Positions 1 to 6,017 of a stretch of 6,862 bases of DNA are shown here, one piece after another. The DNA is taken from NCBI RefSeq assembly GCF_020554865.1, contig NZ_JAJCIC010000076.1, forward strand, positions 1-6,862, given 5' to 3'. Positions within the stretch are counted from its first letter, which is position 1, and each line of letters begins with the position of its first letter. The translations under genes were made by a program, and so were the position numbers. Under the pieces are notes generated by a model. It was not told where the DNA came from and did not search any database. It saw only the letters and a list, made by a program, of their open reading frames with translations. The stretch is from Lacrimispora sp. 210928-DFI.3.58. GTDB taxonomy: Bacteria; Bacillota; Clostridia; Lachnospirales; Lachnospiraceae.

Positions 1-34
1 GGATATTACCCTGGGGCTGAAAGGAGTGAATTGA
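1..34 (+). CDS. 3' end of an upstream gene (partial), probably a phage tail protein
   Basis: From base 2 the frame reads D-I-T-L-G-L-K-G-V-N and stops at TGA 32-34, one base before the next start at 36. The tight spacing fits co-transcribed phage tail genes, and the ribosome binding site of the next gene lies inside these last codons. A tail protein is guessed from position only, because ten residues cannot be assigned to a family. Frame 1 is also open here, so the choice rests on the stop sitting next to the downstream start. Confidence 0.5.
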   Translation, partial: DITLGLKGVN

Positions 35-35
35 T

Positions 36-1223
36 ATGGCGCATGTACCGATTACTTTGGGCGGAGGAAGCGGCTCCGGCAGCGATGACTGCACGGCAAC
101 CCTTGATTATGTCCTTGAGGGGAAGACCGCGATCACAAAGGACAGCGATGATGAGCCGGGCGCTGGCCGGATGAAGGTCAACAGCTTACTGTCTTTTAGT
201 GTAGCCGCCTATTCCGGAAAAAGGGTGCTTGCAATCTGGAAAAATCCAAAGGCGGCGAAGGGAAGGCCATACAGCGGAGTCTATATCCGCTACAGCACCT
301 CCGGCAGTCCAGGTAAGACAGGCGGCACACAGATCTACAAGGGAGCCGGCAGTAATACGGCTGCCGAAGGACAATCACAAGTATATATTGATCTTCCGGC
401 AGCAAATACAAAATATTATCTGTCTATCTATCCATATGTGACCACTAGTTTGGGAGATATAACGGGAGCCGAGTTAAACGCAGAGGTTACAACAGAGGGT
501 ACTCTTAATAAGACTTTTGCATCTAGCCAAAGTTTCACCATACCAGAAGGATATACAAAAGCCAAATGTTTCGCAGTTGGTGGCGGAGCTGGTGGAGGAA
601 AGCTATCGGGAGGCGGTGGTTCTGTTAATTATTATGCTGGAGGAGGAGGGGGAGGATATGCAGGAACATCCTCTGAATTTGCTGTATCGGCAGGACAAAT
701 ATTAGCAATAATTGTAGGTGCTGGTGGTGCCGTTGGGACAGCCGGGGGGACGAGTGGAATTGCCGATATATTTACAAAGGCAGGAGGAAATCCCCCTTCA
801 TCCGCAACTACAACATTACCAGGTGGTGGTTCTGGTGGCTCTGGCGGAGGGGCAGCCGGGTATTCTGGTTCTGGTAGTAACGGGGGGAATGGAGGATCTA
901 ATGGAGGTAATGGAACTACTGTCTATGCTGGTGGAGGCAGTGGACAAGGTTCCACAACAAAAGCTTGGGGAAATGGTACTTTATATGCCGGAGGTGGAGG
1001 CGGATCTGGTATAGGAATAATCGAGAACGGAACATCTTATGGCGGCTCTGGCGGTTCTGGCGGAGGTGGTAATGGAGGACACCGCGATGGTACTTCACAG
1101 TCTGCTACATCTGGCGGAGCCAATACAGGAGGAGGCGGCGGAGGAGGCAGGAATAGCAATTATGGTAAAACCTGTTTCTCCGCTGCTGGTGGTTCTGGAA
1201 TAGTTTTATTACAATTATATTAG
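36..1223 (+). CDS. Glycine-rich phage tail tip/fibre protein with FnIII-like domain
   Basis: This 395-residue protein is probably a structural tail component that touches the host surface. AAAGGAG (20-26) lies nine bases before the ATG. Residues 1-48 are a linker with GGGSGSGS and a DSDDEPGAGRM stretch of a type common in Clostridia phage tail proteins. Residues about 50-155 look like a fibronectin-III-like beta-sandwich (LAIWKNP, GVYIRYSTSG, TKYYLSIYPYV). Residues about 157-395 open with FASSQSFTIPEGY and continue as dense GGG/GSGG tracts, ending GGSGIVLLQLY. This is the usual shape of glycine-rich phage adhesin domains, whose tracts may pack as polyglycine helices as in the S16 gp38 adhesin (analogy only). 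Base composition changes near 490: the FnIII part is GC-richer and the glycine-rich part AT-richer. This suggests that the distal domain was swapped in. It is followed closely by the 104-residue gene. Confidence 0.85.
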   Translation: MAHVPITLGGGSGSGSDDCTATLDYVLEGKTAITKDSDDEPGAGRMKVNSLLSFSVAAYSGKRVLAIWKNPKAAKGRPYSGVYIRYSTSGSPGKTGGTQIYKGAGSNTAAEGQSQVYIDLPAANTKYYLSIYPYVTTSLGDITGAELNAEVTTEGTLNKTFASSQSFTIPEGYTKAKCFAVGGGAGGGKLSGGGGSVNYYAGGGGGGYAGTSSEFAVSAGQILAIIVGAGGAVGTAGGTSGIADIFTKAGGNPPSSATTTLPGGGSGGSGGGAAGYSGSGSNGGNGGSNGGNGTTVYAGGGSGQGSTTKAWGNGTLYAGGGGGSGIGIIENGTSYGGSGGSGGGGNGGHRDGTSQSATSGGANTGGGGGGGRNSNYGKTCFSAAGGSGIVLLQLY

Positions 1224-1237
1224 GGAGGACATATAGA

Positions 1238-1552
1238 ATGTTAGTACATCAAGTATTTGCAATGATATCTGAAGAAACAGTACAAAATGTGGTTGTGGCA
1301 GATAATTACGAAGATGCTAACCAGGTTACACGGGCAGTGTATGGCGATGATGCTGTAGCGGTAGATTGTTTACAGTATCCTTGCCAAATAGGAGATAAAT
1401 ACATAGATGGAGTATTTTATAAAAAGGATGGAGTTACCCCAATAGAGTATATACCAACTCAGGAGCAGCAGGTGGCACAACTTCAGATGGACAATGACGA
1501 GCTCACCATTGCCATGGCAGATATGATTGGAGGTGCAATTCATGTTGAGTAA
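1238..1552 (+). CDS. Small phage protein after the Gly-rich fibre, possible fibre accessory
   Basis: This is a 104-residue protein with no signal peptide or membrane segment, and I cannot give it a firm family. GGGAGG at 1224-1229, directly after the fibre stop, gives a ribosome binding site about eight bases before the ATG. The N-terminal two thirds (VYGDDAVAVDC, YPCQIGDKYIDGVFY) look like a compact alpha/beta domain with two cysteines. The C-terminal 30 residues (EQQVAQLQMDNDEL) look like a short coiled coil. The N-terminal part shares the AT-rich composition of the preceding glycine-rich domain, and composition returns to GC-richer near 1460. Its position directly behind a fibre tip gene is where phages often keep fibre assembly chaperones or tip attachment proteins. 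That role is inference from context only. The last 11 bases overlap the next ORF. Confidence 0.8.
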   Translation: MLVHQVFAMISEETVQNVVVADNYEDANQVTRAVYGDDAVAVDCLQYPCQIGDKYIDGVFYKKDGVTPIEYIPTQEQQVAQLQMDNDELTIAMADMIGGAIHVE

Positions 1553-1694
1553 CATTGAACGCAACATCATCATCCGTGCGCTGAAAAAACGGCGTTTGGA
1601 AGGCGAAAATCCCGCGGAAATCCTAACAAGATACACACGGCTGACCAATGAGGAGAAGGCAGAGATTCTGGCGGCGCTGGAAGGAGGTACATAA
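1542..1694 (+). CDS. Small conserved-looking phage ORF, 50 residues, function unknown
   Basis: The ORF runs from ATG 1542 to TAA 1692-1694 and begins MLSNIERNIIIRALKKRR. It overlaps the previous gene by 11 bases in another frame, and its stop shares the base A1694 with the next start (TAATG). GGAGG at 1530-1534 serves as ribosome binding site. The protein is basic near the N-terminus and then has an acidic helix (LTNEEKAEILAALEGG), so two short helices are likely. Small ORFs of this helix-turn-helix-like size with an 'LT-EEK-EIL' ending occur between tail and holin genes in Clostridia phages, but no function is known to me. Reality is supported by the ribosome binding site, the overlaps with both neighbours and the otherwise empty 140-base gap. 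It is short enough to be missed by automatic calling. Confidence 0.7.
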   Translation: MLSNIERNIIIRALKKRRLEGENPAEILTRYTRLTNEEKAEILAALEGGT

Positions 1695-1948
1695 TGGAAA
1701 TGCCAACAGAAATCATGGTGGCGCTGATCGGGCTGGCCGGAAGCGCCATAGGAGCATTTGCAGGCGTTCTGACTTCGGCCAGGCTGACCAACTACCGTAT
1801 TGAGCAGCTGGAGAAAAAGGTGGATAAGCACAACACGGTTATTGAGCGGACATACAAGCTGGAGGAGGCCGAAGCAGTCCTGGAAGAGCAGATCAAGGTA
1901 GCTAATCATCGGATATCAGATTTAGAGAGAGGAGGTGAGGCAAGATGA
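1694..1948 (+). CDS. XhlA-like holin-associated membrane protein
   Basis: This 84-residue protein has one N-terminal hydrophobic span (about residues 7-26, IMVALIGLAGSAIGAFAGVL) followed by a long charged coiled coil. The coiled coil contains LEKKVDKHNTVIERTYKLE and ends in HRISDLERG. A membrane anchor with a 'KHN-xIER-xxxLE' coiled coil is the hallmark of the phage haemolysin XhlA family (Bacillus PBSX XhlA works with the holin XhlB in lysis). It would sit in the inner membrane and assist the holin. AAGGAGGT (1681-1688) lies six bases before the ATG. The start overlaps the previous stop by one base and the end overlaps the holin start by four bases (ATGA), so translation of the three genes is probably coupled. 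Topology is inferred: N-terminal anchor, coiled coil on one face. Confidence 0.85.
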   Translation: MEMPTEIMVALIGLAGSAIGAFAGVLTSARLTNYRIEQLEKKVDKHNTVIERTYKLEEAEAVLEEQIKVANHRISDLERGGEAR

Positions 1949-2142
1949 GCGAGAGCGCAAAGAGATGGTGCAAGGCTGCAGGCGTGCGTGCGGTCAAGAC
2001 CATGGCACAGACCTTCGTGGCCAGCGCCGGTACAGCGGCGGTTATGAGTGAGGTGAGCTGGCCTATGGTGGTATCGGCATCCGTACTGGCAGGCATTCTG
2101 TCAGTAGCAACATCGGTGACGGGACTGCCGGAGGTACAGTAG
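1945..2142 (+). CDS. Phage holin, r1t-type
   Basis: This 65-residue protein is probably the holin that opens the cytoplasmic membrane at the end of the lytic cycle. It reads MSESAKRWCKAAGVRAVKT, then a first hydrophobic segment (MAQTFVASAGTAAVM, about residues 20-34). A short turn with SEVSW follows, then a second hydrophobic segment (VVSASVLAGILSVATSV, about residues 42-58) and the end GLPEVQ. The basic N-terminus, the 'R-A-x-K-T-x-A-Q-T' lead and the two short spans closing in GLPEV are typical of the r1t holin family. GGAGGTGAGG lies just upstream, and the ATG overlaps the XhlA-like stop (ATGA). The usual partner endolysin is not adjacent but starts at 6354. Confidence 0.9.
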   Translation: MSESAKRWCKAAGVRAVKTMAQTFVASAGTAAVMSEVSWPMVVSASVLAGILSVATSVTGLPEVQ

Positions 2143-2183
2143 GAGGTGATCCACCTATCTCCCGGCCGCAGGGTGAGAGCGGC
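2141..2183 (+). other. Strong SD-like sequence and small hairpins after the holin stop
   Basis: Bases 2141-2152 (AGGAGGTGATCC) are a 12-base match to the complement of the 16S rRNA 3' end, longer than a normal ribosome binding site. No convincing start codon follows at a good distance. The same bases can fold: 2140-2146 pairs with 2151-2157 with one mismatch around the loop TGAT. A second 5-bp stem (2165-2169 with 2179-2183) follows. It may be a relic start site, an RNA structure between holin and next gene, or chance. Confidence 0.35.
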
Positions 2184-2221
2184 ATACTATCAATTCAAAA
2201 TCAGAAAGAGAGGTACATACT

Positions 2222-2422
2222 ATGGGAACAACAGGAAAGCATGCAGCGAAGATTCCGGGCAATGGAGGCTATGTCAACGCAGGCCCGGATCTGCAGGAGA
2301 AACAGCCGACACCCTATCTCTACGATAAGCCCACCAACGCCCCGCATCCCGGTAAGCATCAGAGCGGTGTAGGCGGTCCGTCTGATCGGAACAATAATGG
2401 GATTGACGATTCTGAGGAGTAA
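2222..2422 (+). CDS. Small Pro/Gly/Asn-rich protein with TSP3-like C-terminal loop
   Basis: This 66-residue protein is of unknown function. AAGAGAGG (2206-2213) precedes the ATG by eight bases. The sequence is hydrophilic, without signal peptide or membrane span, and low in predicted regular structure (GTTGKHAAKIPGNGGYVN, PTPYLYDKPTNAPHPGKH). The last twelve residues read DRNNNGIDDSEE. This resembles the calcium-binding D-x-N-x-N-G-x-x-D loops of thrombospondin type 3-like repeats, with ligand candidates D55, N57, N59, D62 or D63 and E65/E66. A single loop at the end of a disordered chain could bind calcium or serve as a contact tag for a tail component, but both are inference. It lies between the holin and the large fibre gene. 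A fully disordered linker protein is an equally good reading. Confidence 0.7.
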   Translation: MGTTGKHAAKIPGNGGYVNAGPDLQEKQPTPYLYDKPTNAPHPGKHQSGVGGPSDRNNNGIDDSEE

Positions 2423-2436
2423 TTGCGATATCGCAA
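2423..2436. repeat. Perfect 14-bp palindrome after the 66-residue gene
   Basis: TTGCGATATCGCAA begins directly after the TAA stop and reads the same on both strands. As RNA it forms only a 5-bp stem with loop ATAT. It may be a protein-binding site or the first part of an intergenic RNA fold with the following hairpin. Confidence 0.5.
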
Positions 2437-2440
2437 CAGG

Positions 2441-2470
2441 GAGGGCAGGTGTCACAGCCTGCTCTTCTAT
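2441..2470 (+). terminator. Hairpin before the large fibre gene, weak terminator-like
   Basis: Bases 2441-2449 pair with 2458-2466 in a 9-bp stem that includes two G-U pairs. The loop is 8 bases and TTCTATTA follows. The T run is poor, so complete termination is unlikely; partial attenuation or mRNA end protection are alternatives. The ribosome binding site of the fibre gene (2474-2480) starts eight bases after the stem. Confidence 0.35.
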
Positions 2471-2488
2471 TACAAGGAGGTATGACAC

Positions 2489-5400
2489 ATGATTACAGTA
2501 GTATTCAAGGATGGGTGTGACTACGCAAGCGCCGCTGGCCTGATGCAGTGGGATTACGGCCAGGTGCTGCGGATCCAGGGCCTGAAGCTTCCTACGGCGG
2601 TGGAGATCCATTTCTCTCTCCAGCAGATGGGCGGCCAGGCAATAACCCGTGTAGGCGTGACGAAGGATGGCGTAACAGATGTGGTGATCCCGGAATCCAT
2701 GCTGGAGGCGGATAAGGCTCGGAACTACCAGATCTATGCCTGGATCTATCTGGCGGACGAGAGTAGCGGCGAGACCGTTAAGAGCATCACCCTGTCCGTC
2801 AAGGCCCGGTCTAAGCCAGAGGGTTTCCGCACCCCGGAGGATGCGGATCTCTTTCGGGAGGCTATTGCGGTAGTCAATGAGTCCGCGGGCAGGGCCGAAG
2901 AAGCAGAGGCATCTGCAGAGGCCTGGGCCCATGGCAGAGAGGATTACCCTGACCGGGCAGAGGACAATGCTGCTTACTATGCCGGCCAGGCCCAGGAGAG
3001 TGCCGAGGCTGCCGCAGGATCAGCTGGGGCCGCCGCCGAAGCAGAGAGTACAGCCCAGCTTGCGGCGGATGTAGCGAGGCAATCTGCCACTAATGCCTTG
3101 CAGTCCGAACAGGCGGCTAAGACTGCCCAGACCGGCGCAGAGGCTGCCCAGGGTGCCGCTGAAGTTGCAGAGGATCAGGCAAGGCAGGATGCAGAACAGG
3201 TGGCCCAGGACAAGTCCGCCGTGACGCAGAAAGCCCAGGAAGTAGAGAGTGCCCGGTCAGAGGTAGCCAGCAACAAGACTGCAGTGGATAAGACTGTCCA
3301 GGAGTTCGGAGTCACCGCAGAGCAGGCCGTGCAGGATGTCAATGACGCCGGGACTGTACAGGTGCAGAATATACAGTCTGCCGGGACAAGCCAGGTACAG
3401 GCAGTGGATAATGCTGGTGCGGAACAGGTGCAGGCTGTCCAGGCAGAGGGAGCCGAGCAGGTGGCCAATGTCCAGCAGGCAGCTGCGGAGATCGAGGCAG
3501 ACCGGGAGCAGATCGAGATGAACCGGGTACTGGCTGTCTCTTCGGCACCGGGAATTATGGAGTCAGCAGAAGGCCCAGAGATCATCCTGCGGGACAGCTC
3601 TGACAGGCCATTTCAGGGGCTTAAGGTGTATGGCCGGAGCGAGCAGAAGACTACGACTGGGGAGCAGTTGTATCCCGGAATCCCATTTGTATCATCAAAC
3701 ACAAGTTATGCAACAATGACTGGGACAGATGACGGTAAAATTACTATAACTGGAACGCAATCTGTAGATGGTGGGAGGAACACTATCAAAACACCATCTT
3801 TTTTATTGAGCGCGGGAACGTATACGGTATCATATATTGGAAACAAAGCATGTGGCATGTATCTTGTAAATGAAAATAATAATACGAATTTAACAACAAA
3901 AGATTCCGAAACTTTTGTTTTAAGCGAAGATGCAAGCGTACATTTTGGTATTGATGGAACGCCCGGTGCAACATATAACGATGAATTTTATATCATGCTC
4001 AACGAAGGCACCACCGCCCTCCCATGGGAGCCCTACACCGGCGGCAGGCTCTCCCCGAACCCAGACTATCCGCAGGAGATGGTAAGTGCCGGGCAGGTGC
4101 TGACAACGGGGGCGCAGCTGTTTGATGTAACTACGATTATAGATGGACATTATATATCCGATTTTGATGGGAGTGATGTGGGCGTGAACGGTACGTTATG
4201 TGCATCGGACTATATAGGTGTATCGGGGATGGCAACATTGTATATAGGGCAAAAGTCAAATTCGGGTGCATTTTACGATGAGGACAAGACTTTTTTATCC
4301 GGAATTGGCAGTAGTGACGTACCTCGCTCTATAGATGTTCCTGAAGGAGCAAAATATTTACGGGTAACAGCTTATATTGAAAATAAAGATAGCTTCATGC
4401 TCAACGAAGGTTCCGCCGCTCTTCCATGGGAGCCTTACACTGGAGGAAAGCCGGGCGTGGTAGATGTGGGCATCGGGGCGGAGGTGACGGGGAAGAATCT
4501 GATTCCGTTCCCGTACAAAGAAGGAAGTAAAGTGATTAATGGTGTTACGATTACTGTAAATGATGATGGTACATTGTTGCTTAATGGTACTGCAACAGAA
4601 TCAGTAAGATTTTATTTGTTTGAAGGTAAAATTATGCTGAAGTCTGGATCGACTTATATTCTAAGTGGATCTACAAACATATATGCACAGTTAAACGGGA
4701 TTTTAGGAAAAAATATTGGTAACGGATCCAAATATAATGCAAAAGATAGCGATTACATATCAGGAATATGGATATTGTGTGCATCTGGAATATCTTTTAA
4801 CAACGTACTTCTTAAACCGCAATTTGAAATAAGCGACCAGGTAACCGCTTACGAACTCTACCGCACCCCGCAGTCCCTCCTCGTCACCCCCAACGGCCTC
4901 CCCGGCATCCCGGTCTCTTCTGGCGGCAACTACACCGATGCGGACGGCCAGCAGTGGGTGTGCGATGAGGTGGATTTTGGGCGTGGGAAGTATGTGCAGA
5001 GGGTGTGGAAAAAAGTGCTTGATGGAAGTACGGATGAGAATTGGGGCGTATATAATAATGATGCAAGATATGTGGGATTTAGTACAAAAGCGTTGCCAGA
5101 AGCAATGCGTTGTCGCAACGGATTCTGCAATCAATTATCAGTCCAAATTAATACGGTCTCTCGCGAGGAAGGCTTATGGTTTGGAGTGAATTCGATGGTG
5201 ATATATGCCCACAACAATTCATTTTACGATTCCACTCTTGAAGATTTCGGTCTCTCCAACTGGAAAGCCCACCTCTCCGAGCATCCCCTTGAGGTCATGA
5301 CGTATCTGGACACCCCCATCGAAACCGATCTCACCCCAGAGCAGATCGCCGCTTACGCTGCCCTCCATACCAACTACCCCACCACGGTTATTACCAATGA

Positions 5401-5512
5401 TGCAGGGGCGCACATGGCTGTCCGTTATGTGGCCGACACCAAAGCCTACATAGACGCCCGATTCCGGGAGCTCCAGACAGCCCTTGCCAACACACAAGCA
5501 CAGATCATATAA
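2489..5512 (+). CDS. Large mosaic tail fibre/baseplate protein, 1007 residues
   Basis: AAGGAGG (2474-2480) lies eight bases before the ATG. Residues 1-110 form an all-beta domain resembling the N-terminal domain of phage baseplate upper proteins (BppU type, by appearance), probably the attachment to the tail. Residues about 120-345 are an Ala/Glu/Gln-rich coiled coil, ending in 11-residue repeats (276-330), which would make a trimeric shaft. Residue 367 starts a string of beta modules: I (about 390-519), II (541-653) and III (665-792). They open with EQLYPG, AQLFD and GKNLIPF; I and II end in ALPWEPYTGG and III in TAYELYR. Such modules look like jelly-roll carbohydrate-binding domains. A further module starts with DGSTDENW (845), and a C-terminal helix follows YVADTKAYID (980-1007). 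Module cores are AT-rich between GC-rich joints, a sign of module exchange. Likely role: binding the host surface glycan. There is no frameshift or stop. Confidence 0.88.
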   Translation: MITVVFKDGCDYASAAGLMQWDYGQVLRIQGLKLPTAVEIHFSLQQMGGQAITRVGVTKDGVTDVVIPESMLEADKARNYQIYAWIYLADESSGETVKSITLSVKARSKPEGFRTPEDADLFREAIAVVNESAGRAEEAEASAEAWAHGREDYPDRAEDNAAYYAGQAQESAEAAAGSAGAAAEAESTAQLAADVARQSATNALQSEQAAKTAQTGAEAAQGAAEVAEDQARQDAEQVAQDKSAVTQKAQEVESARSEVASNKTAVDKTVQEFGVTAEQAVQDVNDAGTVQVQNIQSAGTSQVQAVDNAGAEQVQAVQAEGAEQVANVQQAAAEIEADREQIEMNRVLAVSSAPGIMESAEGPEIILRDSSDRPFQGLKVYGRSEQKTTTGEQLYPGIPFVSSNTSYATMTGTDDGKITITGTQSVDGGRNTIKTPSFLLSAGTYTVSYIGNKACGMYLVNENNNTNLTTKDSETFVLSEDASVHFGIDGTPGATYNDEFYIMLNEGTTALPWEPYTGGRLSPNPDYPQEMVSAGQVLTTGAQLFDVTTIIDGHYISDFDGSDVGVNGTLCASDYIGVSGMATLYIGQKSNSGAFYDEDKTFLSGIGSSDVPRSIDVPEGAKYLRVTAYIENKDSFMLNEGSAALPWEPYTGGKPGVVDVGIGAEVTGKNLIPFPYKEGSKVINGVTITVNDDGTLLLNGTATESVRFYLFEGKIMLKSGSTYILSGSTNIYAQLNGILGKNIGNGSKYNAKDSDYISGIWILCASGISFNNVLLKPQFEISDQVTAYELYRTPQSLLVTPNGLPGIPVSSGGNYTDADGQQWVCDEVDFGRGKYVQRVWKKVLDGSTDENWGVYNNDARYVGFSTKALPEAMRCRNGFCNQLSVQINTVSREEGLWFGVNSMVIYAHNNSFYDSTLEDFGLSNWKAHLSEHPLEVMTYLDTPIETDLTPEQIAAYAALHTNYPTTVITNDAGAHMAVRYVADTKAYIDARFRELQTALANTQAQII
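3314..3478 (+). repeat. 33-bp coding repeat: 11-residue (hendecad) coiled-coil units
   Basis: Residues 276-330 of the large fibre protein divide into five 11-residue units: TAEQAVQDVND, AGTVQVQNIQS, AGTSQVQAVDN, AGAEQVQAVQA and EGAEQVANVQQ. Four share the A/E-G-x-x-Q-V-x-x-V/I pattern. An 11-residue period favours a straight or slightly right-handed coiled coil, unlike the left-handed heptad type. DNA copies have diverged, so this is an old repeat. Confidence 0.75.
3992..4048 (+). repeat. Module joint repeat, copy 1 (ends ALPWEPYTGGR)
   Basis: This codes residues 502-520 (IMLNEGTTALPWEPYTGGR). It matches copy 2 at 4394-4450 in 46 of 57 bases by eye count, and most differences fall at third codon positions. 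It closes the first beta module of the fibre and starts a GC-rich joint. Confidence 0.8.
4394..4450 (+). repeat. Module joint repeat, copy 2 (ends ALPWEPYTGGK)
   Basis: This codes residues 636-654 (FMLNEGSAALPWEPYTGGK), 402 bases downstream of copy 1. It closes the second beta module. Such near-identical joints between unlike AT-rich cores are good places for homologous recombination that swaps modules. Confidence 0.8.
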
Positions 5513-5523
5513 GGAGGAAAATC

Positions 5524-5988
5524 ATGTACGAGATCATTAAGAACGTAATCACCGCCGGACGCTACGAGCTGGCGGACATGCTGCATAAGATAGACACCAT
5601 CTGGCTCCAGGGAGGTATCACCGATGAGGAGCGCCAGGAGCTGATCGGGCTGGCCAGAACCAACGCCAGCCCAGAAAACAGCTATGCCAGCATCCAGAAG
5701 CAGGTGGACAACCTCTATGCCAACATGGCAGAGCTGGTAGCAGCCCTGAAAGATATCACAGGCCGTGTAAACGCCCTAGAAGGTGGCAGCACAGAAGAAC
5801 CCACCCAAGAGGAATATCCGGCCTGGAAACAGCCTACAGGAGCCCACGATGCCTACAACGTGGGGGATAAGATGACATACACAGACGGCAAGCGCTACAT
5901 CTGCCAGATGGATGGTTGCGTCTGGGGACCGGATGTGTACCCGGATGGGTGGGCAGTAGTGGAAGAGGAAATAGTAGAAAAAGAGTAG
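5524..5988 (+). CDS. XkdX-like phage protein with C-terminal CBM5/12 carbohydrate-binding module
   Basis: This is a 154-residue protein. AAGGAGG (5511-5517) overlaps the stop of the fibre gene and sits six bases before the ATG. Residues 1-48 (YEIIKNVITAGRYELADML, KIDTIWLQGGITDEERQEL) resemble the short XkdX-type helical proteins found behind tail fibres. Residues 50-92 are a coiled coil (QKQVDNLYANMAELV, DITGRVNALEGG). Residues about 100-145 are a chitin-binding-like CBM5/12 module: W101-K-Q-P-T-G-A-H-D-A-Y, VGD, Y119, Y125, W134, and YPDGW ending at W143. The exposed aromatic residues would stack on sugars. Cys127 and Cys132 replace commoner residues in this loop and could form a disulfide. 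Likely role: an oligomeric virion accessory that adds glycan binding, perhaps to GlcNAc-containing cell wall polymers. The toxin promoter begins inside its last codons. Confidence 0.85.
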   Translation: MYEIIKNVITAGRYELADMLHKIDTIWLQGGITDEERQELIGLARTNASPENSYASIQKQVDNLYANMAELVAALKDITGRVNALEGGSTEEPTQEEYPAWKQPTGAHDAYNVGDKMTYTDGKRYICQMDGCVWGPDVYPDGWAVVEEEIVEKE

Positions 5989-6003
5989 CCGTTATGCTAT
6001 GAT
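5975..6003 (+). promoter_or_regulatory. Predicted promoter of the small toxin gene (extended -10)
   Basis: The -35 candidate is TAGAAA (5975-5980), matching TTGACA at 4 of 6 positions. After a 17-base spacer comes TATGAT (5998-6003), 5 of 6 to TATAAT, preceded by TG at 5995-5996, an extended -10. Transcription would start near 6010 and give a leader of about 37 bases before the GTG at 6047. The -35 lies in the end of the upstream CBM gene, so the toxin need not depend on phage late transcription. Confidence 0.6.
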
Positions 6004-6017
6004 AAAGATGCTGCCGA

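Noticed and set aside
505..1223. Glycine-rich coding repeats considered as a diversity-generating variable region
   Set aside because: No template copy, reverse transcriptase or adenine-specific variation can be seen in the window; repeats follow from Gly codons.
1370..1909. Minus-strand ORF of 179 codons
   Set aside because: It crosses three plus-strand genes with proper ribosome binding sites and overlaps, and its translation looks like random Ser/His/Leu-rich shadow sequence.
2201..2932. Minus-strand ORF of 243 codons
   Set aside because: It lies antisense to two well-supported genes and the intergenic hairpin, has low-complexity Leu/His/Arg-rich translation, and no ribosome binding site.
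3347..3478. 33-bp periodic DNA considered as a CRISPR-like array
   Set aside because: The period keeps the reading frame, no identical repeats with unique spacers exist, and the protein units form a coiled coil.
3175..3585. Minus-strand ORF of 136 codons rich in Ser, Ala, Cys and Thr
   Set aside because: It is the mirror of the Ala/Gln-rich coiled-coil repeats of the fibre; the composition explains the open frame.
4938..5189. Plus-strand ORF inside the fibre gene (83 codons)
   Set aside because: It is out of frame within a continuous gene, has no good ribosome binding site and no recognisable protein pattern.
2489..5512. Composition breaks considered as frameshift or assembly errors
   Set aside because: The frame is open throughout, and each AT-rich part translates to a sensible beta module with proper ends.
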